In this document: in pieces, positions 8,472-15,487 of the stretch | How the letters are laid out: every line of letters begins with the position of its first letter | Numbering within the stretch: the stretch's first letter is position 1 | Assembly (NCBI GenBank): GCA_003151595.1 | Contig: PLXW01000130.1 | Span: 1-20,109, forward strand | DNA: 20,109 nt | From: Myxococcales bacterium | GTDB taxonomy: Bacteria > Myxococcota > Polyangia > Polyangiales > Polyangiaceae | Reading direction: 5' to 3' | Notes under the pieces: generated by a model | Database searches by the model: none | What the model was told of the DNA's origin: nothing | The model's input: only the letters and a program-made list of their open reading frames with translations | Program-made: the position numbers and the translations under genes

Positions 8472-9497
8472 TCAGAACAGATCGAGGTTTTGCTTCACCC
8501 AGCCGTGAAGCTGCTCGACGCCGGCGTCGGGCGAGACGCGCGGCCGCCAGCCGAGCTCGCGCTCCGCTTTCGCGATGTCGCAAACGAAGACGCGCTGATC
8601 GCCCGGCCGCCACCCCTCGTACTTCAGCGGGATCTTCTTCCCGGAGAAGCGCTCCAGCTTGGCGATGAGCTCGTGCAGCGACATCTGGTTGCCGGGGCCG
8701 CCGCCGATGTTGAAGACCTGTCCGCGCACGCGATCGATCTTCTCGAACGCGGCGGTGAAGCAGTCGACGAGGTCATCGACGAAGAGGACGTCGCGCACTT
8801 GCTTGCCGTCGCCATAGATCGTGAGCGGCGTGCCGACCGCCGTGGCGATCGTGAACCACGCGACCCAACCTTGATCCTCGACGCCGAACTGCCGCGTGCC
8901 GTAGATGCACGACTGCCGGAAGCAGACCGTGTTCATCCCGTAGATGCGGGCGTAGTCGCGGACGTACTGGTCGGCCGCCCCCTTCGAGCAGCCGTACGGG
9001 GAGTGGAAGTCGAGCGACTCCGCCTCCGAGATCCCGCCGCGCTGCGACTCGTACTCCCAGCGGCCGTTGCGCTCCGTGACGAGCACGTGCTCGAGCCCGC
9101 CGTACACCTTGTTGGTCGACGAGTAGACGAAGGCGGCCTTCGGCGAGTGGGCGCGGGCCGCTTCGAGCACGTTGAACGTACCGAGCGCGTTCACCTCGAA
9201 GTCGTTGCGCGGATCGGTCACCGACGTGGTGACCGCGACCTGCGCGGCGAGGTGGAGGACGGCATCGACCCCGCGGTGCTCGCGGAAGACGGCGTCGACC
9301 TGCCGCGTGTCGCGGATGTCGCACTTGTGAAACTTGAGCTTGGACGCGGTGGGGAGGCTCTGCAGCCACGCCAGGTTCTTCTCGGACCCGCGGCGCGACA
9401 GGTCGTCGGCGACGACGATGTCCCACCCCTGGTCGAGGTACCGCCTGACCGCGTTGCAGCCGATGAAACCCGCGCCGCCCGTAACGAGTACTCTCAT
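8472..9497 (-). CDS. NAD-dependent sugar epimerase, CDP-paratose 2-epimerase-like
   Basis: This extended short-chain dehydrogenase has 341 residues. The Rossmann motif is VTGGAGFIG at residues 5-13, and the active-site residues are Ser126-Ser127-Thr128 and the Y168-x3-K172 pair in SPYGCSKG. Two blocks point to the CDP-paratose/tyvelose 2-epimerase branch rather than generic UDP-glucose 4-epimerases: DDLSRRGSEKNLAWLQ and RQSCIYGTRQFGVEDQGWVA. That enzyme converts CDP-paratose to CDP-tyvelose for O-antigen. The other genes of the CDP-dideoxyhexose pathway are not in the window, so the actual sugar may differ. The ATG at 9497 has a good ribosome site (GAGGAAG about 6 bases upstream), and the gene leads the pair with the GT4 enzyme. 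It is divergent from spoVR across a 184-base spacer. Confidence 0.88.
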   Translation of the reverse strand: MRVLVTGGAGFIGCNAVRRYLDQGWDIVVADDLSRRGSEKNLAWLQSLPTASKLKFHKCDIRDTRQVDAVFREHRGVDAVLHLAAQVAVTTSVTDPRNDFEVNALGTFNVLEAARAHSPKAAFVYSSTNKVYGGLEHVLVTERNGRWEYESQRGGISEAESLDFHSPYGCSKGAADQYVRDYARIYGMNTVCFRQSCIYGTRQFGVEDQGWVAWFTIATAVGTPLTIYGDGKQVRDVLFVDDLVDCFTAAFEKIDRVRGQVFNIGGGPGNQMSLHELIAKLERFSGKKIPLKYEGWRPGDQRVFVCDIAKAERELGWRPRVSPDAGVEQLHGWVKQNLDLF

Positions 9498-9681
9498 CGA
9501 TTCTTCCTCTACGACAGCGGGCTTTCTACCGGCTCGCCGCGGCTACGGCAAGCCCGCACGCGGCTGGGGCGCACGGCCACGACCTCGCGATGGGTTTGGT
9601 TGGCGTTTGGTTGTCCGGGGGCCCGGTCGCGTTCATCGCGGCGCCCCGCCTGTCGCCGGGGTCTTGAGCTAAGCTCGTGGC
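9498..9681. promoter_or_regulatory. Divergent intergenic region (epimerase / spoVR)
   Basis: This 184-base spacer must hold the promoters of the leftward sugar cassette and the rightward spoVR unit. On the plus strand a TAAGCT box at 9670-9675 lies 6 bases before the spoVR ATG, compatible with a leaderless transcript. No convincing -35 element was found for either direction. No gene or repeat is seen. Confidence 0.4.
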
Positions 9682-11235
9682 ATGAGCGAGTTCGCGCTGA
9701 AGACCGCGCTCCCGCAGTACCTGCGCCTGGAGCAGGAGCGCATCCAGGGGATCGCTGCGGCGGCGGGCCTCGACTTCTTCCCCGTCGTCTTCGAGATCCT
9801 CTCGTACGACCAGATGAACGAGATCGCGGCGTACGGGGGCTTCCCGAACCGCTATCCGCACTGGCGCTACGGCATGGAGTACGAGCGGCTCGCCAAGAGC
9901 TACGAGTACGGCCTCTCGAAAATCTACGAGATGGTCATCAACAACAACCCCTCGTACGCCTACCTGCTCGAGGGGAACTCGCTCGTCGATCAGAAGCTCG
10001 TCATGGCCCACGTCATGGGGCACGTCGACTTCTTCAAGAACAACTACTGCTTCCGCGCGACCGATCTCGACGCCAGCGGGACCATCGACCCGGTCAAGAA
10101 GCACCAGCAGTACGATCCGAAGCGCGGCTGGATCGACAAGATGGCCAACCACGGCTCGCGCGTGCGGCGACACGTGGCGCGGATCGGCATCAACAAGGTC
10201 GAGGAGTTCATCGACCACTGTCTCTCGCTCGAGAACCTCATCGACCCGCACGCGCCGTTCATCGGGCGGCGCGCGAAGATCGACCCCGAGGCGGAGGTCG
10301 CGGCGACCGAGATCCCGCGGTTGAAGTCGAAGGACTACATGCAGTCCTTCATCAACCCCGAGGAGTACCTCGACGCGCAGCGGAAGAAGATCGAGGAAGA
10401 GAAAGAGAAGACGAAGAAGTTCCCCGAGCACTCGGAGCGCGACGTCCTCAAGTTCTTGATGGACTACGCGCCGCTCGAGCGCTGGGAGCGCGACGTCCTC
10501 GAGGTGATCCGCGAAGAGGCCTACTACTTCGTGCCGCAGATGCAGACCAAGATCATGAACGAGGGGTGGGCCACGTACTGGCACTCGCGTCTCATGACCG
10601 AGAAGATCCTCGATGCCTCCGAGATCATCGAGTACGCGGACAACGCCGCCGGCGTGCTCGCCACATCGAAGGGGCAGCTCAATCCGTACAAGCTCGGCGT
10701 CGAGCTTTACCGGAACATCGAGGAGCGGTGGGACCGCGGGCAGTTCGGCAAGGAGTGGGAAGACTGCGACGACCTCGATGCGAAGAAGAACTGGAACCTT
10801 CGCCTGGGCCTCGGCAAGCAGAAGCTCTTCGACGTGCGCTCGTTCTACAACGACGTGACGTTCATCGACGAGTTCCTCACGCCCGACTTCTGCCGCGACC
10901 ACAAGCTGTTCTCGTTCTCGTGGTCGAACCGCAACGATCGGTACGAGATCGAGACGCGCGAGTTCAAGGCCGTGAAGGAGAAGCTGCTCTTCCAGCTGAC
11001 CAACGGCGGCAACCCGTTCATCTACGTCGACGACGCGAACTTCGAGAACCGCGGCGAGCTGCTCCTGCGCCACGATCACCAGGGGCTCGACCTCCGCCAG
11101 GACTACGCGCGCGAGGTGATGCGGAGCCTCGTGCGCCTCTGGAAGCGGCCGGTGAACGTGGGGACGACCGCCGAGGGGAAGCCGGTGATGCTTCGCTACG
11201 ACGGGCGCGAGCACACGACGCGGCACTTGCGATGA
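9682..11235 (+). CDS. spoVR: SpoVR family protein
   Basis: This is a 517-residue cytoplasmic member of the SpoVR family (Bacillus SpoVR, needed for spore cortex formation; E. coli YcgB). The family often occurs with DUF444 and PrkA proteins, and its biochemical role is unknown. Typical blocks are [21 protein letters not shown] (residues 32-52), [34 protein letters not shown] (110-124) with conserved His residues, and [13 protein letters not shown] starting at residue 293. The length is usual for the family. The ATG at 9682 has no clear ribosome site but a TAAGCT box 6 bases upstream. The stop codon overlaps the next start as ATGA, so the downstream HEPN-like gene is translationally coupled. 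The related DUF444 gene lies on the far side of the reverse-strand sugar cassette. Confidence 0.96.
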   Translation: MSEFALKTALPQYLRLEQERIQGIAAAAGLDFFPVVFEILSYDQMNEIAAYGGFPNRYPHWRYGMEYERLAKSYEYGLSKIYEMVINNNPSYAYLLEGNSLVDQKLVMAHVMGHVDFFKNNYCFRATDLDASGTIDPVKKHQQYDPKRGWIDKMANHGSRVRRHVARIGINKVEEFIDHCLSLENLIDPHAPFIGRRAKIDPEAEVAATEIPRLKSKDYMQSFINPEEYLDAQRKKIEEEKEKTKKFPEHSERDVLKFLMDYAPLERWERDVLEVIREEAYYFVPQMQTKIMNEGWATYWHSRLMTEKILDASEIIEYADNAAGVLATSKGQLNPYKLGVELYRNIEERWDRGQFGKEWEDCDDLDAKKNWNLRLGLGKQKLFDVRSFYNDVTFIDEFLTPDFCRDHKLFSFSWSNRNDRYEIETREFKAVKEKLLFQLTNGGNPFIYVDDANFENRGELLLRHDHQGLDLRQDYAREVMRSLVRLWKRPVNVGTTAEGKPVMLRYDGREHTTRHLR

Positions 11236-11717
11236 CGATGGTCACGCTTCGCGAGAACGAGAACGGGAACGAGAACGAGAGCGAGAACGAAAGCGGCGCG
11301 CCCGTGATCCACTTCGTCCGCGACCCCGAGCACTGGCTCTTTCGGTACTCGCCGAAGGAGTGGATTCGCGCGGCGATGAAGGAGATGAAGCTCGCGGAGA
11401 CGTCGTACGCGCAGCGAAACCTGCGCGCGGGGGTCGCCGGGTGCAAACGGGCGGCGGGGATGGCGCTGAACGCGGCGCTCATCGCCGAGCCGAACAGCGC
11501 GTGGAAGCGGACGTACGTGGAGCATCTGCAGGCGCTGGCGAAAGACGAGAGGGTGCCGAAGGCGGTGAGCGACGCGGCGCGCGCGATCCTCGAAGCGCCG
11601 GCGCCGAGCGTGAGCCTCGTGATCCTTCGGGGCCCGCACGCGGACGACAAGGTGCTCGAAGCGGCGCGCGACGTGATCGCGCACGCCTTCGCGGTGGTGA
11701 CCCGGCATGAGGGGTGA
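11232..11717 (+). CDS. HEPN-like small protein, translationally coupled to SpoVR
   Basis: No certain family assignment; this 161-residue protein looks like a HEPN-type helical bundle. An Asn/Glu low-complexity stretch (residues 8-21) encoded by seven hexanucleotide units is followed by [11 protein letters not shown]. Long amphipathic helices then cover about 44-60, 63-84 ([20 protein letters not shown], similar to the helix-2 pattern of nucleotidyltransferase-associated HEPN proteins), 92-105 and 110-122. The last helix holds R146-D-V-I-A-H151, which fits the R-[NDH]-x3-H pattern of HEPN ribonucleases in the expected C-terminal place. Whether it is catalytic cannot be told. The start ATG at 11232 overlaps the spoVR stop by 4 bases, and the end overlaps the TPR gene start by 11 bases. 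No nucleotidyltransferase partner is adjacent. Confidence is high for a real gene and moderate for the family. Confidence 0.72.
   Translation: MTMVTLRENENGNENESENESGAPVIHFVRDPEHWLFRYSPKEWIRAAMKEMKLAETSYAQRNLRAGVAGCKRAAGMALNAALIAEPNSAWKRTYVEHLQALAKDERVPKAVSDAARAILEAPAPSVSLVILRGPHADDKVLEAARDVIAHAFAVVTRHEG
11253..11294 (+). repeat. Seven-unit hexanucleotide repeat inside the HEPN-like gene
   Basis: Seven consecutive 6-base units based on GAGAAC (variants GGGAAC, GAGAGC, GAAAGC) encode an alternating Glu-Asn/Ser tract at the N-terminus. Because six bases are two codons, expansion or contraction keeps the frame. Confidence 0.85.
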
Positions 11718-12924
11718 TGGCGCGCGAAGTGTGATCGCGTTCGGTGTGGCGATGGCGATGGCCGCGTGCGGAGGCGAGGAGGGGACCGCGCCGCCCGTGA
11801 ACGCGCCGACGGCTCCGTCGACGACGACGACGCTGGTCCCGCCGGCACCGACGAGCGCGACGCCCGATCCGTCCGGGTTCGCGCTGCCGATTGCGGCGCC
11901 GAGCGTCGAGGACGCGGGTGCTCTCGCCAGCGCGGCAGCGCGCGCGCTGCCGAAGCCGAAGCCGGTGACCATTCCGCTGGCGACGCCGGTGAGCCCCAGC
12001 CCGGCGGACGAAGAGCTGACCGCGGGCGACGCTGCGTTCGAAGCGAACGACCTCGACGGCGCGTCGCGACACTACGGCCGCGCGCTGAAGCTCGCGCCGA
12101 AGTCGGTGGCGCCGAAGGTCGGCGTGGCGCGCGTGAACGTGGCGCGCGTCGGAGCGCCGATGGACTACGCCGGCGCGAAGGGGAACCGGACGATCGCGAT
12201 CGCGGTGAGCGATCTGAAGAAGGCCGTGAAGAGCGATCCGACGTTCGGGCCGGCGTACGTGGAGCTGGGGCGCGCGCTCTTGCTCCTCGGCGACGCGGAC
12301 GGCGCGATCGATTCGCTTCGCAAAGGGGTGACGAGCCTCCCCGATCAAGCCGAGGCGCACTCGGCGCTCGGCGTCGCGCTCCTCGCGACGGGGCACGCCG
12401 AAGAGTCACTGAGCGAGCTGGCGCGCGCGGCGGAGATCGACCCCGGGAGCGCGCCGCGGCACGGCAACCTGGGCACCGTGCTCTTCATGCGCGGACGAGT
12501 GGTCGATGCGATCCACGAGTACGAGATTCAAGCGCGCCTCGCCGACGGCGACGCGCGCGCGCACTCCGATCTCGGCACCGCGGTCCTGGCGCACAACGAG
12601 ATCCCGCGCGCCGAGGCCGAGCTCCGCCGCGCGATCGCGCTCGACGGCACGCGCGCCGCGTTTCACTCGAACCTCGGCTACGCGCTCCAGATCGAAGGGA
12701 AGGTCCCCGAGGCCATCGCCGAGTACCGCGCGGCGCTTCAGATCGATCCCAGGAGCGCGAGCGCGTGGATCAACCTGGCGACGGCGCTGGCGAAGGATCC
12801 GAAGACGCGCGCCGACGCACGCGACGCGCTCCAGCGAGCGCGCGCGATCGATCCCACCGACCCGCGCGTGAAGGCGAACCTCGACGAGCTCGACGCGCTC
12901 GAGCACGGCACGGTTGCGCCTTAG
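11707..12924 (+). CDS. TPR repeat lipoprotein
   Basis: This 405-residue protein has a signal peptide (VIAFGVAMAMAAC) with a candidate lipidation Cys21, then a Thr/Pro/Ala-rich linker to about residue 98. About seven tetratricopeptide repeats follow, to near residue 395. Clear TPR patterns include EANDLDGASRHYGRALKLAP, LLGDADGAIDSLRKGV, ATGHAEESLSELARAAEIDP and IEGKVPEAIAEYRAALQIDP. It is probably attached to the outer or inner membrane facing the periplasm and acts as a protein-binding scaffold; the partner is unknown. The ATG at 11707 overlaps the upstream gene by 11 bases, so it is the third gene of the spoVR unit. A GTG at 11731 would give a shorter signal peptide and is an alternative. 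No ordinary terminator with a U-tract follows. Confidence 0.85.
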   Translation: MRGDGARSVIAFGVAMAMAACGGEEGTAPPVNAPTAPSTTTTLVPPAPTSATPDPSGFALPIAAPSVEDAGALASAAARALPKPKPVTIPLATPVSPSPADEELTAGDAAFEANDLDGASRHYGRALKLAPKSVAPKVGVARVNVARVGAPMDYAGAKGNRTIAIAVSDLKKAVKSDPTFGPAYVELGRALLLLGDADGAIDSLRKGVTSLPDQAEAHSALGVALLATGHAEESLSELARAAEIDPGSAPRHGNLGTVLFMRGRVVDAIHEYEIQARLADGDARAHSDLGTAVLAHNEIPRAEAELRRAIALDGTRAAFHSNLGYALQIEGKVPEAIAEYRAALQIDPRSASAWINLATALAKDPKTRADARDALQRARAIDPTDPRVKANLDELDALEHGTVAP

Positions 12925-12940
12925 CGTGAGCTGATTCGGC

Positions 12941-12956
12941 CGCAAGAATTCTTGCG
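12941..12956. promoter_or_regulatory. 16-bp perfect palindrome
   Basis: CGCAAGAATTCTTGCG is a perfect inverted repeat with no spacer, 17 bases after the TPR gene stop and about 120 bases upstream of the possible csp -35 element. It lacks a loop and a U-tract, so it is not a normal terminator. It could be an operator for a dimeric regulator, but no other copy was noticed in the window. Confidence 0.4.
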
Positions 12957-12970
12957 CAAAACGAGCGCGA

Positions 12971-12990
12971 GCTTGGGCCGGGACCCGAGC
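12971..12990 (+). other. Small hairpin downstream of the TPR gene
   Basis: GCTTGGG and CCCGAGC form a 7-base stem with one T-G pair around a 6-base loop. No T-run follows, so intrinsic termination is doubtful. It may mark the 3' end of the spoVR unit. Confidence 0.25.
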
Positions 12991-13057
12991 CGAAAACGAA
13001 ACTAGTCAAGCGACTCTTGTGCGCGCGTTCGCCTTCATTTCGCGGCGTGATCCGTTC

Positions 13058-13087
13058 TTGACCACCGCGTTCGGGCGCCGGTACGGT
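13058..13087 (+). promoter_or_regulatory. Possible promoter of the cold-shock gene
   Basis: TTGACC at 13058-13063 is a good -35 match, followed after 18 bases by TACGGT at 13082-13087, a moderate -10. Transcription would start near 13094 and give a 5' leader of about 110 bases, in keeping with the long leaders of cold-shock genes. The leader contains a run of CGGAAN hexamers at 13144-13168. Confidence 0.35.
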
Positions 13088-13202
13088 ACGCCGTGTCAGA
13101 GGGATCGGCGCCACGTTCCGTGTTCGGAATGCGCGCCTCCATGCGGAAACGGAAGCGGAAAACGGAACTGGAAGTTGCTGCACCTGGAAGTGGAGGATTG
13201 CG

Positions 13203-13418
13203 ATGGCAGTGGGCAAGGTGAAGTGGTTCAACGACGAAAAGGGCTGGGGCTTCATCAAGCAGGATGAGGGGCCGGACGTCTTCGTGCACTACTCGCAGAT
13301 CGTGGGCGAGGGGCGCCGCCGCCTGTTCGAGGACGAGGTCGTCGAGTTCGAGATCAAAGAAGGCCCCAAGGGCCTCCAGGCCATCAACGTGCAGCGGACG
13401 CAGTCCGCCGCTGGCTGA
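13203..13418 (+). CDS. csp: Cold-shock domain protein (CspA family)
   Basis: This 71-residue single cold-shock domain protein binds single-stranded RNA and DNA and acts as an RNA chaperone. The start MAVGKVKWFNDEKGWGFI contains the RNP1 motif KGWGFI, and RNP2 is VFVHY at about residues 28-32. The end EGPKGLQAINVQRT is typical of bacterial Csp proteins. The ribosome site GGAGG at 13192-13196 lies 6 bases before the ATG. It is transcribed alone: a long leader lies upstream and a strong intrinsic terminator begins 35 bases after the stop. Whether it is cold-induced or constitutive cannot be read from the sequence, as many bacteria have several copies. Confidence 0.97.
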   Translation: MAVGKVKWFNDEKGWGFIKQDEGPDVFVHYSQIVGEGRRRLFEDEVVEFEIKEGPKGLQAINVQRTQSAAG

Positions 13419-13453
13419 TCGCAATCTCCCTCCGACACATTCATTCGGCGACG

Positions 13454-13490
13454 CGCCTGGGCTCCTCGGAGCACCGGGCGTTTTGCTTTT
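13454..13490 (+). terminator. Intrinsic terminator of the cold-shock gene
   Basis: CGCCTGG (13454-13460) pairs with CCGGGCG (13474-13480), including one T-G pair, and the inner GCTC/GAGC arms extend the stem after a bulged A. TTTTGCTTTT follows directly. Downstream on the minus strand there is no T-run, so it serves the plus strand only and not the convergent phosphoesterase gene. Confidence 0.85.
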
Positions 13491-13511
13491 GTTCGTGAGC
13501 GCGCGCGCTGG

Positions 13512-14444
13512 TCAGTGGCGCGGCTGCGTGACGAGCTTCGGCACGCTCGAGAGCTCGAAGCGCTCCTTCACCGGGTCGAAAACCTCCGCGCCGATGGTCC
13601 CGATCGCGCCAGAGTCGTCGATCTCGTAGACGTTGAAGCCCGCCATGCGCGCCTCGTCGGCGTCGTGAAGCGAGGCGCTCGTCGCGCCCACCGAGTGCAT
13701 CGATCCGCGCGAGGTCGACCACGTGCGCTGGATGCGGCGGTGCAGGTGGCCGTGGAGCAGGAGACCGCGCGCGACGTCGTCCACCGTCGAGAAGAAGACC
13801 GCGGCGTCGTCGAGACCGCGAAGCATCGTCTTCACCTTCGAGAGCGGGTTGTGCGCGGGGTGGTGCATGAGGACCACGGGCGTGCGCTTCGCCACCTCGG
13901 GGTGAACGAGGATCTTCGCCAGCGCGTCGGTCTGCGCTTTGCCGAGCTTGCCCGCGGCGATGAGCGGCGCGCGCGGCACGGCGCTGGAGAGGCCGATGAT
14001 CGCCGCCGGCCCGCGCAGGCGCACGAACGGGAAGTGACCGGGACCCACGTCGACCGCGAGCTCGGGGAGATCGCTCGTCATGTAGTCGCCGAAGTACGTC
14101 GTGAAGCGGCGCGAGGTGAGCGCGCCCTTCGTGTAGAGGTCGTGGTTGCCGGGGATGATGCTCACGTCGTTCGGCGAGAGGCGCAGGTCTTCGTCGATGA
14201 TGCGACGGACCGCGGCGAACTCGGTCTCGAGCGCGAGGTTCGTGAGGTCGCCGGTGACGACGACGTGGTCGGCCTTGCTCTCGGAGATCGCGCGGGCGAT
14301 GGCGCGCACGAGGCTGGAACGATGCACGTGCGAGCGGTTCATCCGCAGCATCGCGTAGCCCGAGAGGCGCTTGTTGAAGAAGCGCCCCGGGCCGACGCCT
14401 TCGAGATCGAGCACGTGGAGATCGGAGAAATGAGCGATGCGCAT
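13512..14444 (-). CDS. Calcineurin-like metallophosphoesterase
   Basis: This 310-residue protein has all five blocks of a two-metal phosphoesterase: FSDLH (Asp8, His10), TGDLTN (Asp66), PGNHDLY (Asn100, His101), LMHHPAHN (His194/His195) and HGHLH (His231, His233). This arrangement resembles class III cyclic-nucleotide phosphodiesterases and other calcineurin-like enzymes; the substrate could be cAMP, another nucleotide or a lipid intermediate. There is no signal peptide or membrane segment, so it is cytoplasmic. The ATG at 14444 has no obvious ribosome site. It lies 54 bases after the stop of the FGE-like gene on the same strand and could be the last gene of the pdh unit. No terminator is visible at its end. 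Confidence 0.92.
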   Translation of the reverse strand: MRIAHFSDLHVLDLEGVGPGRFFNKRLSGYAMLRMNRSHVHRSSLVRAIARAISESKADHVVVTGDLTNLALETEFAAVRRIIDEDLRLSPNDVSIIPGNHDLYTKGALTSRRFTTYFGDYMTSDLPELAVDVGPGHFPFVRLRGPAAIIGLSSAVPRAPLIAAGKLGKAQTDALAKILVHPEVAKRTPVVLMHHPAHNPLSKVKTMLRGLDDAAVFFSTVDDVARGLLLHGHLHRRIQRTWSTSRGSMHSVGATSASLHDADEARMAGFNVYEIDDSGAIGTIGAEVFDPVKERFELSSVPKLVTQPRH

Positions 14445-14498
14445 CGAGGTTCGGGTCTCTACGTACGCGCTCTTCGCACGCTTGCAAACGCGATCGCG

Positions 14499-15476
14499 CT
14501 ACGAGGCGTCCGCGGCGCAGCGAAAGCCGACGTTCGCCGAGCGGGGGAGCCAGAGCCGGCCGCGTGAAGCGCCGCGAAGCCACGCCGCGCCGCTGGCGTA
14601 CGAGCCCCCGCGCACGATGTGAAAGACGCCGGTGGGCGGCCCGCGCGGATCGGCGGCAGGGAGCGCGGAGTATCCGAAGCCCTGCGGGTCGGCCTCGCCT
14701 TCGAAATCCTCGACCCACTCGGCGACGTTCCCTGCCAGGTCGAGCACCCCTTCGGGCGTCGCGCCGTCGGGGAACGATCCGACGGGAGCGAGCGCGGCGA
14801 ATCCGTCGCTGGCGTCGGTGGCGTCGTGCGCGAGGGCGCCGTGGTTCGCGAGGTGCGGGTTGTACGTGTCGCCCCACGGGAAGATGCGCCGGCGAACGCC
14901 GCGCGCCGCGTACTCCCACTCCGCTTCGGTCGGCAACCGACCGTGGGCCCATCGGCAGTAGCGATCGGCGTCTTCCCAGCGCACGAGCGTCACCGGGAAG
15001 TCCGCGCGGTCGAACCGCGCGTCGCCGGCCGCGAATCCCGCCGCCGTGCACACGCCGACGGCGACGCATCGCTCGTAGTCCGCGACGCGCACCTCGGTGC
15101 GATCGATGTCGAACGCGGGGAGGGTCACTTCGTGCGCGTACCCTTCCAGGCGGACCTCGAGCGATCCGTTGTCTTCGCAGGCGAACGCGCCGAGCATCTC
15201 GAGCTTCCGCGCGCTCGCGGTCGGACTGCGGCAGATCTTCAGCGCGTCGAACATCTCGGTCGTCGTCGAGCCCATGACGAACGTGCCTTGCGTCAGGCGG
15301 ATGCGACCTTCGAGCGGCGTGCGAAGCGATTGCGTGCCGCGCGCCGGCGCACGGAACGAAGGGGCGTCGGGCCACGGCGCCACGTCACCACGCTTGGCGT
15401 CGGCGTCGCGCGCCAGCGGTACGAGCGCGAGGAGCGCGAGCGCCGCCACGCCTCTCGTCGTCGCGCGTGTCCGCAT
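14499..15476 (-). CDS. Formylglycine-generating-enzyme-like (SUMF1) secreted protein without the catalytic cysteine pair
   Basis: This 325-residue protein has a signal peptide (VAALALLALVPLARDADA, cleaved near residue 27) and a SUMF1/FGE-sulfatase domain from about residue 60. Matches are GTFVMGS (64-70), FPVTLVRWEDADRYCRWAHG, RLPTEAEWEYAARG (180-193), FPWGDTY (199-205), LAGNVAEWVEDFE, IVRGGSYASGAAWLRGASRG (288-306) and the final VGFRCAADAS. True formylglycine-generating enzymes have two cysteines just after the GGSY motif; here that stretch has Ala, Ser and Gly, so oxidase activity is unlikely. It is more likely a binding or structural member of the fold. Extra cysteines may form disulfides in the periplasm. 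ATG 15476 has a ribosome site (AAGGGGA, 7 bases) and starts 11 bases after the pdhC stop. Confidence 0.88.
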   Translation of the reverse strand: MRTRATTRGVAALALLALVPLARDADAKRGDVAPWPDAPSFRAPARGTQSLRTPLEGRIRLTQGTFVMGSTTTEMFDALKICRSPTASARKLEMLGAFACEDNGSLEVRLEGYAHEVTLPAFDIDRTEVRVADYERCVAVGVCTAAGFAAGDARFDRADFPVTLVRWEDADRYCRWAHGRLPTEAEWEYAARGVRRRIFPWGDTYNPHLANHGALAHDATDASDGFAALAPVGSFPDGATPEGVLDLAGNVAEWVEDFEGEADPQGFGYSALPAADPRGPPTGVFHIVRGGSYASGAAWLRGASRGRLWLPRSANVGFRCAADAS

Positions 15477-15487
15477 CGCGTTCCCCT

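Noticed and set aside
8490..11717. Plus-strand open frame of 1075 codons
   Set aside because: Its first part is antisense to the epimerase and its middle is in the wrong frame of spoVR. Only its last 161 codons, from ATG 11232, form a plausible protein, which is annotated separately.
13441..15375. Minus-strand 644-codon frame across the phosphoesterase and FGE-like genes
   Set aside because: Arg-rich shadow frame; the other two minus-strand frames carry the full phosphoesterase and FGE motifs.
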